Part shown: in pieces, positions 8,663-19,170 of the stretch
Numbering within the stretch: the stretch's first letter is position 1
Layout: each line of letters starts with the position of its first letter
Source: Phocaeicola dorei
GTDB taxonomy: Bacteria > Bacteroidota > Bacteroidia > Bacteroidales > Bacteroidaceae
DNA length: 64,000 nt
Assembly: GCF_013009555.1 (NCBI RefSeq)
Contig: NZ_CP046176.1
Location: forward strand, 2,201,501-2,265,500
Direction of reading: 5' to 3'
Notes under the pieces: model-generated
Databases searched by the model: none
The model's input: only the letters and a program-made list of their open reading frames with translations
Told to the model about the DNA's origin: nothing
Position numbers and translations under genes: made by a program

Positions 8663-9245
8663 GGGAGGGGTATTGGGGATAGCGGGCCCAAATGGCGTAT
8701 TTCCCTCCCATTTCGTTCAAACTGGTATGCCATAAGTCGCGGAAGTGCTGGTTGAGCAACGTTTCTTTCCCGGCTTTTCCTATGAGCCATGAGTTTTCTT
8801 TTATTTCTTTGGCAAGTTGTCCATGATCCCATCCCGCGTAACCGGCAAAGAAACGGATCACTCCTTCAATGGGCTTCCCGTCCAGTATATATTGTTGCAC
8901 GGCATTGAAATCACCATTCAGATAAAGTCCGTTTCCTAGAGGCAGTGCGCCTTCCAGATCTTTTAGCGTATGCAGGAAAAAAATTGTCTCCCGGCTCACC
9001 GGCCCGCCTTTATACACCGGGACCCGCTGTGCGAATTCCAATTCGGGGATGAGGTCATTGAGCAGAATGTGGTAACGGAAATCTTTATTCATGATAATAC
9101 CCATACTTCCCTCGTCATTATGCTCGATAAGAAGCACGACTGCTCTTGTAAAGTGGTAGTCGTTCATGAAAGGGGAGGATATAAGGATGCTTCCCTGTTG
9201 TGGAAGTACTTTATTTGATTCTACTTGAAAAACATGCATATCCAT
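8655..9245 (-). CDS. YqgE/AlgH family protein
   Basis: A 196-residue member of UPF0301 (YqgE/AlgH). Family signatures are visible: GSILISSPFMNDYHFTRAVV near 18-37, EGSMGIIMNK near 46-55, VYKGGPVSRETIFFLH near 76-91 and FAGYAGWDHGQLAKEI near 133-148. The family is widespread and AlgH was linked to alginate regulation in Pseudomonas, but the biochemical role is unknown. Two start codons lie two codons apart (9245 and 9239) and I kept the first. The gene converges with the acetyltransferase gene. Confidence 0.9.
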   Translation of the reverse strand: MDMHVFQVESNKVLPQQGSILISSPFMNDYHFTRAVVLLIEHNDEGSMGIIMNKDFRYHILLNDLIPELEFAQRVPVYKGGPVSRETIFFLHTLKDLEGALPLGNGLYLNGDFNAVQQYILDGKPIEGVIRFFAGYAGWDHGQLAKEIKENSWLIGKAGKETLLNQHFRDLWHTSLNEMGGKYAIWARYPQYPSLN

Positions 9246-9402
9246 AGTTGCGTTTCCTTTTATTTACACTACTAATATACATATTATATTTAAAAAATAC
9301 ATGAAGTGCTCTCTTTTTTTTGTATTTTTATTTTTCTTGTATCTTAAATGGCTTATTATCAGAGTTGATGTGAAAAAGTTCAAGAAAATATTCGTAAAAT
9401 GC

Positions 9403-9433
9403 TTGCGGATATCGAAATTTTGCGTACCTTTGC
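9403..9433 (+). promoter_or_regulatory. Promoter of tRNA-Asp
   Basis: TTG at 9403-9405 is followed after 19 bases by TACCTTTGC at 9425-9433, a full match to the Bacteroides -7 box TAnnTTTGC, 42 bases before the mature tRNA start. Confidence 0.65.
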
Positions 9434-9475
9434 AACCGCAATCGAGAGAGACGCAGTATAAGAAAAATGAAATTT

Positions 9476-9549
9476 GGTGCGTTAGTTCAGTTGGTTAGAA
9501 TACATGCCTGTCACGCATGGGGTCACGGGTTCGAGTCCCGTACGCACCG
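9476..9549 (+). tRNA. tRNA-Asp (anticodon GTC)
   Basis: A complete 74-base cloverleaf. The acceptor arms GGTGCGT (9476-9482) and ACGCACC (9542-9548) pair fully, with discriminator G at 9549. The D arm is GTTC...GAAT. The anticodon stem CATGC/GCATG encloses the loop CTGTCAC with anticodon GTC at 9510-9512. The T arm is CGGGTTCGAGTCCCG. CCA is not encoded, as usual in Bacteroidetes. The gene stands alone with its own promoter and terminator. Confidence 0.97.
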
Positions 9550-9572
9550 CTTCTCAAGAAAGAAAAATTAGG

Positions 9573-9608
9573 AAAAGCTCTGATTCTTAACGGAATCAGG
9601 GCTTTTTT
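9573..9608 (+). terminator. Rho-independent terminator of tRNA-Asp
   Basis: The arms AAAAGCTCTGATTC and GAATCAGGGCTTTT pair around a six-base loop and run straight into a T-tract at 9602-9607. Confidence 0.85.
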
Positions 9609-9988
9609 ATTTGTTTGAAGTGAAGCGGGATATAGCGTTTCTGCGAAGTATGTCAGGGTTATTGAACATTCGTCTGTATCAGATTCATAAAGAACTGGTA
9701 TGTCGTGAAGCTTTGATAAATCGCAAAACGAAATGATTATGTTGGTTGATAGCTTGTTTTATGAATAAAATCGGTTACAATATGTAAAATATCATATAGG
9801 TATTTCCCTTGTTCTTTTTAAGGATAGAAAATAGGAATTATGGTCCTTTATAGTAGAAATAAGAGAGTTATATAAAAAATAGCTTGTGAAAAATATCTGT
9901 TTTTTTTGTTTTGATGTAATTCTTTATTAATTTTGTAGTCTATTACATTAACGTAGATATTTGTAGATAACACACGCACATTTTTGAA
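9609..9988. other. AT-rich intergenic region with promoter of the hybrid regulator
   Basis: About 380 bases without a supported gene, strongly AT-rich. The only clear signal is a promoter for the regulator at 9989: TTTG at 9905-9908, a 19-base spacer and TAATTTTG at 9928-9935. I see no RNA gene or repeat in the rest. Confidence 0.6.
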
Positions 9989-12900
9989 ATGAAAAACATT
10001 AGTTTCGTATTGATGTTTATTCCTTTAATCTCTTTTGCGCAGACATATAAATATATAGGGATAGAGGATGGACTCAGTAACCGTAGGATATTTGATATCC
10101 AGAAAGATTCTAAAGGGTATATGTGGTTTTTGACTAATGAGGGCATGGACCGCTATGATGGTAAGGAAATAAGGCACTATAAGTTGCTGGATGAAAGTAA
10201 AAGTTTGACCTCCTCTATTTATCTTGGGTGGTTATATAAAGGAGATGAGGGGCGTTTATGGGTGATTAGCAAGAAAGGAGGTGTCTTTTACTATGATGAA
10301 TTATATGACCGGTTCAAGGTAGTGTATAAATTGTCCGATGCCTCAGAAGGGGTTACGTGTGGGTATATGGATCATAGTGATAATATATGGTTGTGCGGCA
10401 AGGACTCTATTGTACTTTATAATATAAAGGATACTGGTATCCGTAAGGTAGCTAACGTGATGCATGGAAATGTACAAATGGTAGAACAAGTAGATAGCAG
10501 CCATTTTTTCATTGCGACTGAAAGGGGAATACGCTTTACGGAATTGAAAAATAATGCATTGAGAGTTATTCCGATAGAATCTTTGTGTGATATCAGTTCA
10601 CAAGTGAATGAATTGTATTTTCATTCGGCATCTCAAAAATTATTTGTCGGAACCTTTGAGGAAGGTATTTTTGCTTTTGATATGAACACTCGCCAGATTG
10701 TCCGTTCCTCTATTGATTTGAGTGATGTAAATATTACCAGAATCTGTCCTTTGAATGAGAAAGAACTGCTGATTGCTACGGAAGGGATGGGAATACATAA
10801 AGTGGATGTGAATACATGTGTTACACATCCTTATATTACTGCTGATTATGAAAGCAATAATACAATGAACGGAAACAATATTAATGTTGTTTATATTGAT
10901 GAAGAAAAACGTATTTGGCTGGCTAATTATCCGACAGGAGTTACGATAGTGGATAATCGGTATAAAAATTATTATTGGATAAAACATTCTATTGGGAACC
11001 AGCAGTCGTTGGTAAACGACCAGGTACATTCTGTCATTGAGGATAGTGATGGAGATTTGTGGTTTGGAACCAGTAACGGAATCAGCCTTTATAACAGACA
11101 AACTAAAAAGTGGCACTCGTTTTTAAGCTCTACTGATCATCATTTGAAGGATAAAAATCATATTTTCATTACTTTATGTGAGGTTTCTCCTGGAATAATA
11201 TGGGCGGGGGGATATACCTCCGGTTTGTATAAAATTAATAAAGAGAGTTTGTCTGTAGAATATTTCTCTCCTTTTTTGCTTACTTCTATAAATATGCAGC
11301 CGGATAAATATATTCGTGGTATGATAAAGGATTCGCAGGGATATATATGGTCGGGAGGATTCTATAATTTGAAGTGCTTTGATCTAAAGGATAATAGTGT
11401 CCGTTTGTATCCGGGGGTAAGCTCGATAACCGCTATTGCGGAAAAAGATAGTCGCCACATGTGGATTGGTACAGTTGCAGGGCTTTATCTGCTGGATAGA
11501 GATTCCGGCGATTATCAATATATCGCAATGCCTGTAGAGTCTAGCTATATCAATACACTGTATCAGTCGGCTGATGGGTTGTTATATATAGGAACGAATG
11601 GTTCGGGAGTACTGACTTATGATCATCGTAATAAAAATTTTGTACATTATTATACAGGTAATTGTGCATTGGTTTCTAATAATATATATACCATTTTACC
11701 TGAAATGGATGGATGTATCATTATGAGTACGGAGGATGGAATTACTAGTTTTCAGATAAAAGATAAAACTTTTCACAATCGGACCAGCGAGCAGGGACTT
11801 TTGTCGGCATGTTTTAATCCGTCTTCCGGTACATTATGCAGGAATGGAGGTTTTGTTCTGGGGAGTACGGATGGTGCTGTTGAATTTCCGGAAAAATTGA
11901 GATTCCCTACTTATGTTTACAAAAAAATGATATTAAGCGATTTTCAGATATCTTATCAGCCGGTTTATCCTGGAGATGAAGATTCTCCATTGGAAAAAGA
12001 TATAAATGAAACGCAGGTCTTAAAGCTGAATTATGATCAGAATACTTTTTCTTTGGTATTATCTTCTATTAATTATGATTATCCCTCTAATGTGTTGTTT
12101 TCATGGAAATTGGATGGATTTTACAATGAATGGAGCCAGCCGGGAACTTCTAATCTCATACGTTATACAAGTTTGGATCCCGGTAAATACACGTTGCGCA
12201 TCCGGGCTGTTTCCAAAGAGGAACAACAATTGGTTTTTGAAGAACGTGTACTGACAATTATGATAGCCCGTCCTTTGTGGTTGAGTTTTTGGGCTATATT
12301 AGGGTATGTGATTCTTGCGTTATCCCTATTTGTTATTATTTATCGTGTCTTGAATTTAAAGAAGCAAAAAAAAATATCAGATGAGAAAACTCGCTTTTTT
12401 ATCAATACGGCTCATGATATCCGTACACCGCTTACATTGATAAAAGCCCCTTTGGAGGAATTGTTTGAGAAAGAAAGTTTTAGTGACCGTGGAAAGAAAA
12501 GGATGAAGATTGCCTTAAGGAATGTAGATGTACTGTTGCGGCTGACTACTAATTTGATAAATTTTGAACGGACGGATGTTTATTCTTCTGAGTTGTTTAT
12601 TGCTCAATATGACTTGAAATCTTATTTACAGGATGTTTGTGATACTTTCCGTTCTTATGCTGCTTTTAAACATTTGGATTTTACCTGCGACTGTAATGTG
12701 GAGGAAGGACTGGAAGTATGGTTTGATAAAGAGAAGATGGATTCTATTTTGAAAAATCTGATCTCGAATGCGATGAAATATACACCTGAATATGGTATGG
12801 TTCGTGTTTCGGTGCAGGAGAATAAGGATACTTGGAAACTGGAAGTGAAAGATACAGGTATCGGAATATCATCTAAAGAACATAATAAATTGTTCAAGAT

Positions 12901-13972
12901 GCATTTTCGTGGAGTAAACGCTATTAATTCGAAAATCACAGGGAGTGGCATCGGGCTCATGCTGACACGAAAACTGATACGTCTGCACGGTGGTGAAATA
13001 GAGGTAAAAAGTGTGGAACATCAGGGTACTACTATAAAGGTAACTTTTTTAAAGGGGCGGGAACATTTGCGTAAATGTATTCAGATTGAGCCTGAACGGG
13101 AAATGAAGAAAGGAAGGATGGATGAGATTGCGGTTGCAGATCATTCTGGGAAATCTTCTGAAATTGTTGATAATGGTGCTTTACCACGCATTTTAGTAGT
13201 GGAAGATAATGATGAATTGCGGACTTACCTGATAGATTCTCTTTCGGATATATATAATGTGCAGGCTTGTTGTAATGGAAAAGAAGCATGCATCATTGTG
13301 AAGGAGTTTTGGCCGGAACTTATCTTGTCGGATATTATGATGCCCGAAATGGGAGGGGATGAATTGTGTGTGACTATAAAAGGTGATATAGAAACGTCTC
13401 ATATTCCCATTTTGTTGTTAACGGCGTTGGGGGACGAACGGAATATTCTGGAAGGGTTGAAAGTAGGGGCGGACGATTATATTACCAAACCTTTTAATTT
13501 GAAAATCCTGAGAGCGAGAATTGCTAATCTGCTTGCAAATAGAGCATTGCTGCGCGAAAAATATGGCTCTTTGAATATGGCCGCAGAAATATTGGAAGAG
13601 CCGGTAGGAAAAAATTGTTTAAATGCCCTTGATTGGAAATTTATATCGGGGGTGCGTAAAAACGTGGAGGATAATTTGGATGATCCTGATTTTACTGTAG
13701 ATTCGCTTTGTTCATTGCAAAACATGAGTCGCTCCAGTTTTTATAATAAATTGAAAGCATTGACAGGACAGGCGCCGGCAGATTATATCCGGCTGATACG
13801 CTTAAACCGTGCGGCGGAATTGTTGAAAGAGGGTGGAAAGTCCGTATCAGAAGTGGCAGAAATGACTGGCTTTTGTGATGGTAAATATTTCCGTGAAGTA
13901 TTCAAGAAACATTTTAAAGTGAGTCCAAGTAGATATGGAAAAGAAGAACCTCTCAGAGTGGATGCTGAATAG
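9989..13972 (+). CDS. Hybrid two-component system regulator (HTCS), one-protein sensor and AraC-type activator
   Basis: A 1327-residue Bacteroides hybrid regulator that senses a glycan fragment in the periplasm and switches on degradation genes. A signal peptide (MKNISFVLMFIPLISFAQ) is followed by beta-propeller Reg_prop repeats to about 660, with motifs such as YIWSGGFY and MWIGTVAGLYLLD. A Y_Y_Y domain follows (about 690-755), then a membrane segment (about 762-790). The histidine kinase carries AHDIRTPLT (His about 809), with an ATP-binding domain containing NLISNAMKYTP. The receiver carries SDIMMPEMGG (Asp about 1114) and the C-terminal AraC helix-turn-helix covers about 1220-1320. The length is typical and all key residues are present. 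It lies 143 bp before the GH95 fucosidase on the same strand, so fucose-containing glycans are a plausible signal. There is no SusC/SusD pair nearby. Confidence 0.95.
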   Translation: MKNISFVLMFIPLISFAQTYKYIGIEDGLSNRRIFDIQKDSKGYMWFLTNEGMDRYDGKEIRHYKLLDESKSLTSSIYLGWLYKGDEGRLWVISKKGGVFYYDELYDRFKVVYKLSDASEGVTCGYMDHSDNIWLCGKDSIVLYNIKDTGIRKVANVMHGNVQMVEQVDSSHFFIATERGIRFTELKNNALRVIPIESLCDISSQVNELYFHSASQKLFVGTFEEGIFAFDMNTRQIVRSSIDLSDVNITRICPLNEKELLIATEGMGIHKVDVNTCVTHPYITADYESNNTMNGNNINVVYIDEEKRIWLANYPTGVTIVDNRYKNYYWIKHSIGNQQSLVNDQVHSVIEDSDGDLWFGTSNGISLYNRQTKKWHSFLSSTDHHLKDKNHIFITLCEVSPGIIWAGGYTSGLYKINKESLSVEYFSPFLLTSINMQPDKYIRGMIKDSQGYIWSGGFYNLKCFDLKDNSVRLYPGVSSITAIAEKDSRHMWIGTVAGLYLLDRDSGDYQYIAMPVESSYINTLYQSADGLLYIGTNGSGVLTYDHRNKNFVHYYTGNCALVSNNIYTILPEMDGCIIMSTEDGITSFQIKDKTFHNRTSEQGLLSACFNPSSGTLCRNGGFVLGSTDGAVEFPEKLRFPTYVYKKMILSDFQISYQPVYPGDEDSPLEKDINETQVLKLNYDQNTFSLVLSSINYDYPSNVLFSWKLDGFYNEWSQPGTSNLIRYTSLDPGKYTLRIRAVSKEEQQLVFEERVLTIMIARPLWLSFWAILGYVILALSLFVIIYRVLNLKKQKKISDEKTRFFINTAHDIRTPLTLIKAPLEELFEKESFSDRGKKRMKIALRNVDVLLRLTTNLINFERTDVYSSELFIAQYDLKSYLQDVCDTFRSYAAFKHLDFTCDCNVEEGLEVWFDKEKMDSILKNLISNAMKYTPEYGMVRVSVQENKDTWKLEVKDTGIGISSKEHNKLFKMHFRGVNAINSKITGSGIGLMLTRKLIRLHGGEIEVKSVEHQGTTIKVTFLKGREHLRKCIQIEPEREMKKGRMDEIAVADHSGKSSEIVDNGALPRILVVEDNDELRTYLIDSLSDIYNVQACCNGKEACIIVKEFWPELILSDIMMPEMGGDELCVTIKGDIETSHIPILLLTALGDERNILEGLKVGADDYITKPFNLKILRARIANLLANRALLREKYGSLNMAAEILEEPVGKNCLNALDWKFISGVRKNVEDNLDDPDFTVDSLCSLQNMSRSSFYNKLKALTGQAPADYIRLIRLNRAAELLKEGGKSVSEVAEMTGFCDGKYFREVFKKHFKVSPSRYGKEEPLRVDAE

Positions 13973-14083
13973 GAATATGATTATCAGATAGGGAGGAGTT
14001 GTAATATTTGGTCTTTTCTTTATCATAATTGTTTTTTAGACAATAAAATGCCTCTGTCTTTTCGTTTGTATGGTTAATAGAAT

Positions 14084-14091
14084 TATATTTG
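14084..14091 (+). promoter_or_regulatory. Candidate -7 box for the GH95 gene
   Basis: TATATTTG fits TAnnTTTG and lies 24 bases before the ATG at 14116. TTTG occurs at 14065-14068, but the 15-base spacing is shorter than usual. Confidence 0.45.
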
Positions 14092-14115
14092 TACATTATA
14101 CAATATCTATTGACC

Positions 14116-16575
14116 ATGAAAACTTATTCATTATTAGCAGGCATTTTATTGTCTTTTTCGTTATCTATTCAGGCGGGTGATCTGAAATTGTGGTATAAGC
14201 AACCTGCCGGAACGTGGGTGGAAGCGCTTCCGGTCGGCAATTCCCGGATGGGAGCGATGGTATATGGCGGAACGGCCCGTGAAGAACTTCAACTCAACGA
14301 TGAAACCATGTGGGGAGGCAGTCCTTACCGGAATGACAGGCCGGAAGCATTGAAAAGTCTGCCCCAAGTGCGTGAACTGATTTTTGCCGGAAAAAACATG
14401 GAGGCTCAAAACTTGATTCAAGATAATTTTTATGCCGGGAAACATGGTATGCCCTATCAGACAATCGGCAGTTTGATTATAGAAGCTCCCGGACATGAAA
14501 AGGTAACTGATTATTATCGTGATCTGGATTTGGAACGTGCGGTGGCTACTACTCGCTATAAAGTGGATGGCGTGACTTTTCAACGTGAAGTTTTTGCATC
14601 ATTTCCTGATAAGGTGATAGTGGTCCGTTTGACAGCAGACCGGCCGGGGAAACTGAATTTTAAGGTCGGATATGTGTCGCCATTGGAACATAAAGTCAGC
14701 AGGAAAGGAAAAAAATTGGTTCTGACTGGAAAGGGTAGGGATCATGAGGGAGTGAAAGGATTGATTCGTATGGAAACACAGACGCAGGCTGATGTGGATG
14801 GGGGTAAGGTGAAAATTGATGACCAAAACATTACAGTGGAAGGAGCGGACAGTGTTACTCTGTATGTTTCATCGGGTACGAATTTTATTAATTATCACGA
14901 TATAAGTGGCAATGAGAGTAAAAAAGCGTCTGGATATCTGTCTCTGGCATTGGGACGCCCTTATAGTCAGGTTTTACAGGAGCATATAGCTCTTTATAAA
15001 GAGCAGTTTGACCGTGTAAGATTGGATTTGGGAACCAGTGAGCGGGCTAAGCTGGAAACTGTCAAACGCATCGAACTGTTCAATGAGGGTAAGGATGTTT
15101 CTTTGGCGGTGTTGCTTTTTCAGTATGGACGTTATTTGCTTATTTCCTCCTCCCAGCCGGGAGGTCAGCCTGCCAATTTGCAAGGTATATGGAATAATAA
15201 ACTGGCTGCTCCATGGGATGGAAAATATACCATCAATATTAATACGGAAATGAATTATTGGCCGGCTGAAGTGACCAATCTGAGTGAAACACACCAGCCC
15301 TTGTTCGAAATGGTGAAAGAATTATCAGTTACCGGCAGGGAAACGGCACGGACTATGTATGGATGCAACGGATGGGTGGCTCATCACAATACAGATATAT
15401 GGCGTGCCACCGGTCCGGTGGATAAAGCGTTTTATGGTACATGGCCCATGGGAGGTGCTTGGTTGACTACCCACTTGTGGCAGCATTATTTATATAGTGG
15501 GGACAAGCTGTTTCTTTCCGAAGCCTATCCGGCATTAAAAGGAGCTGCTGATTTTTATCTTGATTATTTAATTGAACATCCTGAATACGGTTGGATGGTG
15601 ACTGCTCCGTCCATGTCTCCGGAACATGGACCTTCGGGAGAGGATACTAAAAAAGCTTCAACGATTGTAGCAGGTTGTACTATGGATAATCAGATAATTT
15701 TCGATGTGCTTAGCAATGCATTGCATGCATCAAGAATTCTGAAAATGTCCGCTTCTTATCAAGATTCTTTGCGGTCTATGTTAAATCGTCTGGCCCCGAT
15801 GCAGATCGGGAAATACAATCAGTTACAAGAATGGCTGGAAGATTTAGATAATCCGAATGACAAGCATCGCCATATTTCTCATGTATATGGATTGTTCCCT
15901 AGTAATCAGATATCTCCTTACACTCATCCTTTACTTTTCCAGGCAGCTAAAAATACGTTGTTACAGCGTGGCGACGAAGCTACCGGTTGGTCCATTGGCT
16001 GGAAAGTTAATCTGTGGGCCCGTTTGCTGGACGGTAATCATGCGTTCCGGATTATTAATAATATGTTGAAGCTGCTGCCTGGAGATGAAGTGAAAGAAGC
16101 TTATCCGCAAGGACGGACTTATCCTAATCTGTTTGATGCTCATCCGCCTTTCCAGATTGACGGCAACTTTGGCTATACTGCCGGTGTGGCTGAAATGTTG
16201 TTGCAGAGCCATGACGGAGCTGTACATTTGCTTCCGGCTCTTCCGGATGCCTGGGCCACAGGAAGTGTGCAAGGATTGGTTGCCCGTGGAGGATTTGTGG
16301 TGGATATGAACTGGAATGGCGTGCAGCTGGATAAAGCGAAGATTCATTCCCGTTTGGGAGGTAATTTACGTTTACGTTCGTATGTTCCTTTGCGTGGGGT
16401 TGGATTAAAAGAGGCAAAAGGTAAGAACCCGAATGAATATTATATGCAGGCAGAGATCAAAGAGCCTTTGATTTCCAAGGAGATAAACCCGCAATACCCT
16501 GCTTTGTATAAGGTGTATGAATATGACTTGATGACAGAACAGGGACAAGATTATATAGTGGAGCGTGGGTTATAA
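14116..16575 (+). CDS. GH95 alpha-L-fucosidase
   Basis: An 819-residue secreted glycoside hydrolase of family 95, which removes L-fucose (or L-galactose) by an inverting mechanism. A signal peptide ([16 protein letters not shown]) precedes the N-terminal domain, where [15 protein letters not shown] and [10 protein letters not shown] are strong GH95 signatures. In the helical barrel, NINTEMNYW (about 373-381) holds the Asn pair that activates water. SPEHGPSGE has the acid Glu near 502, and FQIDGNFG has the conserved Asp near 682. ATG 14116 is chosen because the signal peptide starts there; the frame is open 27 bases further upstream. The preceding hybrid regulator is the likely controller, and a terminator hairpin follows at once. 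Substrate may be mucin or milk-type fucosides, which is inferred. Confidence 0.92.
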   Translation: MKTYSLLAGILLSFSLSIQAGDLKLWYKQPAGTWVEALPVGNSRMGAMVYGGTAREELQLNDETMWGGSPYRNDRPEALKSLPQVRELIFAGKNMEAQNLIQDNFYAGKHGMPYQTIGSLIIEAPGHEKVTDYYRDLDLERAVATTRYKVDGVTFQREVFASFPDKVIVVRLTADRPGKLNFKVGYVSPLEHKVSRKGKKLVLTGKGRDHEGVKGLIRMETQTQADVDGGKVKIDDQNITVEGADSVTLYVSSGTNFINYHDISGNESKKASGYLSLALGRPYSQVLQEHIALYKEQFDRVRLDLGTSERAKLETVKRIELFNEGKDVSLAVLLFQYGRYLLISSSQPGGQPANLQGIWNNKLAAPWDGKYTININTEMNYWPAEVTNLSETHQPLFEMVKELSVTGRETARTMYGCNGWVAHHNTDIWRATGPVDKAFYGTWPMGGAWLTTHLWQHYLYSGDKLFLSEAYPALKGAADFYLDYLIEHPEYGWMVTAPSMSPEHGPSGEDTKKASTIVAGCTMDNQIIFDVLSNALHASRILKMSASYQDSLRSMLNRLAPMQIGKYNQLQEWLEDLDNPNDKHRHISHVYGLFPSNQISPYTHPLLFQAAKNTLLQRGDEATGWSIGWKVNLWARLLDGNHAFRIINNMLKLLPGDEVKEAYPQGRTYPNLFDAHPPFQIDGNFGYTAGVAEMLLQSHDGAVHLLPALPDAWATGSVQGLVARGGFVVDMNWNGVQLDKAKIHSRLGGNLRLRSYVPLRGVGLKEAKGKNPNEYYMQAEIKEPLISKEINPQYPALYKVYEYDLMTEQGQDYIVERGL

Positions 16576-16586
16576 TACATGAAGAT

Positions 16587-16627
16587 GCCCAAAGTGATTT
16601 TTGTATTATTTCACTTTGGGCACTTTT
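16587..16627 (+). terminator. Terminator after the GH95 gene
   Basis: GCCCAAAGTGA (16587-16597) pairs perfectly with TCACTTTGGGC (16611-16621), followed by ACTTTTG. It lies between the convergent fucosidase and ric genes and may serve both. Confidence 0.7.
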
Positions 16628-16654
16628 GTAAATGGAAGTGTCATTGTGTAGTTA

Positions 16655-17386
16655 TCAGATGGCTTCCTCCTTTTCCAATTCTAATGCTCTGGGAAAAATG
16701 ATATTGTTTTCCAGGTGGATATGTTCATGTAATGCCTCTTCAAATTGTTTCAATTGTTGTAAAACCAAGCGGAAGCTGGCACAAGCATCTTCAGGGGCGG
16801 TGAATCCATTGGTTAATGAAGAGATTTTTTCAAAACGTTCTCCTTCGTGATTATGTTCATCTTCCATCACTTCGATGGGATATAGAATGGTGCCGCAATG
16901 GAATTTAGCTACTTTCAAACCTTCCTCTTTGGCTTGGAACATTTCATAAACATAAGGAAATAATACATTCTCTTCTTTTGATAAATGATTTTCCAAATCA
17001 AGAAGCGAGTCGCGGAACAGTGCTTGGACTTGCAATAACTCTGGATGATTCTTTGAATGCGCTTCGGTTACTTTGGCTAATAATGCTTCTATTTGCGGAC
17101 CTTTGGCACGGATTCCCCGATGGTGTATTTTCAATACGTAGTCTATTAATAAATCGATGGGCCATCCGGCAAAGTCAGGAGCATTACTAACCGTATTCTC
17201 TTGTAATTCATTTAATTCACGTGCTACTGCTTCGGGATCAATACCGCGGTTCCGGCAGGCTTCTGCAAACGGAGTATTGCCATGGCAGCAAAAATCAATA
17301 TGGTAACGGGAGAATACTTTGGTTGTATCAAAGTTGCCGGCTACAATTTGTCCGACTGTACATGAATTGTAATTTTTCTGTTTCAT
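16655..17386 (-). CDS. ric: Iron-sulfur cluster repair di-iron protein (RIC/ScdA/YtfE)
   Basis: A 243-residue RIC protein, which repairs Fe-S clusters damaged by nitric oxide or oxidants. The N-terminal ScdA_N domain carries SCTVGQIVAGNFDTTKVFSR and the Cys pair in DFCCHGNTPFAEAC (about residues 31-44). The hemerythrin-like di-iron domain follows, with iron-ligand His and Glu residues in LSKEENVLFPYVYEMF, EDEHNHEGERF and HEHIHLENNIIFPRAL. The length is standard. It starts 11 bases after hcp on the same strand, so both come from one transcript, a common nitrosative-stress pairing. The Crp/Fnr regulator beyond hcp is the likely controller. Confidence 0.93.
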   Translation of the reverse strand: MKQKNYNSCTVGQIVAGNFDTTKVFSRYHIDFCCHGNTPFAEACRNRGIDPEAVARELNELQENTVSNAPDFAGWPIDLLIDYVLKIHHRGIRAKGPQIEALLAKVTEAHSKNHPELLQVQALFRDSLLDLENHLSKEENVLFPYVYEMFQAKEEGLKVAKFHCGTILYPIEVMEDEHNHEGERFEKISSLTNGFTAPEDACASFRLVLQQLKQFEEALHEHIHLENNIIFPRALELEKEEAI

Positions 17387-17397
17387 AATTATTCCGT

Positions 17398-19056
17398 TTA
17401 TTCGTTCATTAATCCTAATTTTTTCATATCACTTTCTACTGTACCGATACCGCTTACTCCAAAGTTCTCGACTAGTACTTTCGTCACGTTGGGCGAGAGG
17501 AATGCGGGTAAGGTGGGACCGAGATGAATCTCTTTTATTCCCAAACTGAGTAATGCCAGCAATACGATTACCGCTTTCTGTTCATACCAGGCGATATTGT
17601 AAACAATGGGCAGTTCATTGATGTCATGTAGCCCGAATACTTCCTTCAGTTTGAGGGCGATGACTGCCAATGAATAGCTATCGTTACATTGTCCTGCATC
17701 TAAAACACGCGGAATGCCATTAATGTCACCTAACCCTAGTTTGTTATAACGATATTTAGCACATCCCGCAGTCAAAATGACTGTGTCTTTGGGGAGCATC
17801 TCGGCAAAAGTGGTGTAGTAATCACGACTGCGCATACGCCCGTCACAACCTGCCATGACGATGAACTTACGGATAGCTCCGCTCTTTACCGCTTCTACTA
17901 CCTTGTCTGCTAGTTGAAATACCTGATTATGGGCAAAACCACCCATGATTTCTCCATGTTCTATTTCTGTCGGTGCGGCACATTGTTTGGCTGTTTCTAT
18001 TATTTCAGTATAGTCCTTATGTCCTTTCTCATCTGCTGTAATATGCTTGCAACCGGGATATCCGGTAGAATTAGTGGTAAACATGCGTTCTTTATAAGTG
18101 GCATTGGGCAGAGGAGGAACGATGCAGTTGGTTGTGAACAGGATAGGACCATTGAACGAGGTAAACTCCTCCCGTTGTTTCCACCAGGCATTTCCATAGT
18201 TTCCTACAAAATGTGTATATTTTTTAAATGCCGGATAGTAATGTGCAGGAAGCATTTCACCGTGAGTATATACGTCCACGCCGCTATCCTTGGTTTGTTC
18301 CAACAATTCTTCCAGATCATGCAGGTCATGTCCGCTTATCAGAATACCGGGTCGGGTACCAGTTCCGATATTTACACGGGTAATTTCTGGATTGCCATAA
18401 CTGGAAGTATTTGCTTTGTCGAGCAAAGCCATTGTTCGAACGCCTATTTCACCTGTTCTCAGTGCTAATACAGTCAGTTCATCTGCCGATAAAGATTTTG
18501 TTGTAATTTGTGCGATGGTGTTCTGCATGAAACGATGAATACTTTCGTCATTATGTCCTAACCTCATGGCATGTTCCAGATAAGCAGCCATTCCCTTTAG
18601 ACCATACATAATCAGTTCTTTTAAAGAGCGTAGGTCCTCGTTTTTTTCACGCAAAACTCCGACTGTTGCGGCTTTTGCATCATATTCATCGTGACTGCCT
18701 TTCCAATTTAACTCATCGGCTTCCGGCAGAGGAATATCCTTGGCAAAAGCTTGATGTTTAAGGTCATTACGTATTACTAATCCTTTGTCAATGCGTTTCA
18801 TAATGCTTTCGTCGTCGAAATTGGCATTGGTAATGGTACAGAATAAGGCGTCTACAATAAAATTGTCCACATCTTTTTTAACGGGGAGGGAATGTTGGCG
18901 CAATTGATCTGCCACAACAGAAATTCCTCGTACTACAAAAAGCAATAAATCCATAGTACGTGCTGTAGTTGCATTTTTTCCACAAACACCTTTTAAGGTG
19001 CAACCGAAACCTTTGGCTGTTTCCTGACATTGGAAACAAAACATGTTATTCTCCAT
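17398..19056 (-). CDS. hcp: Hybrid cluster protein / hydroxylamine reductase (class I)
   Basis: A 552-residue Hcp, an Fe-S/oxo hybrid-cluster enzyme that reduces NO to N2O and can reduce hydroxylamine. The N-terminus [15 protein letters not shown] gives the spacing CX2CX8CX5C, typical of class I proteins with a [4Fe-4S] cluster from strict anaerobes. Hybrid-cluster ligands appear in [40 protein letters not shown] and later Glu/Lys residues. The frame is open to 19104, but the matching -7 box at 19093-19101 lies inside that extension, so I start at MENNMFCF. Another Met at 19068 is possible. It forms an operon with ric and diverges from the Crp/Fnr gene. Confidence 0.94.
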   Translation of the reverse strand: MENNMFCFQCQETAKGFGCTLKGVCGKNATTARTMDLLLFVVRGISVVADQLRQHSLPVKKDVDNFIVDALFCTITNANFDDESIMKRIDKGLVIRNDLKHQAFAKDIPLPEADELNWKGSHDEYDAKAATVGVLREKNEDLRSLKELIMYGLKGMAAYLEHAMRLGHNDESIHRFMQNTIAQITTKSLSADELTVLALRTGEIGVRTMALLDKANTSSYGNPEITRVNIGTGTRPGILISGHDLHDLEELLEQTKDSGVDVYTHGEMLPAHYYPAFKKYTHFVGNYGNAWWKQREEFTSFNGPILFTTNCIVPPLPNATYKERMFTTNSTGYPGCKHITADEKGHKDYTEIIETAKQCAAPTEIEHGEIMGGFAHNQVFQLADKVVEAVKSGAIRKFIVMAGCDGRMRSRDYYTTFAEMLPKDTVILTAGCAKYRYNKLGLGDINGIPRVLDAGQCNDSYSLAVIALKLKEVFGLHDINELPIVYNIAWYEQKAVIVLLALLSLGIKEIHLGPTLPAFLSPNVTKVLVENFGVSGIGTVESDMKKLGLMNE

Positions 19057-19092
19057 ATCTTTTCTCATTTTAATGATTTCTATTACTTTTGT

Positions 19093-19101
19093 GCAAAAGT
19101 A
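19093..19101 (-). promoter_or_regulatory. Candidate -7 box of the hcp-ric operon
   Basis: On the minus strand TACTTTTGC matches TAnnTTTGC, 36 bases before the chosen hcp ATG. The palindrome at 19121-19140 covers the place where a -33 element would be, which suits activator-dependent transcription. Confidence 0.6.
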
Positions 19102-19120
19102 CATGGTTTTCGTCTTTTAA

Positions 19121-19140
19121 GTTGTACCATATGTTACAGC
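19121..19140. promoter_or_regulatory. Crp/Fnr-type operator between hcp and its regulator
   Basis: GTTGTACCATATGTTACAGC is a near-perfect 20-base inverted repeat (16 of 20 positions symmetrical) of the form TGTA-n-CATATG-n-TACA, as expected for a Crp/Fnr-family dimer. Its centre is about 29 bases from the nearer edge of the hcp -7 box, near -44 by estimate, a class-II-like activator position. It is also 40 bases before the regulator start, so autoregulation is possible. Confidence 0.6.
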
Positions 19141-19170
19141 GGATACAAATAACAGTTAAAAGAAAGTAGG

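Noticed and set aside
9301..9498. 65-codon frame running into tRNA-Asp
   Set aside because: It overlaps the tRNA and its promoter and is a low-complexity hydrophobic sequence.
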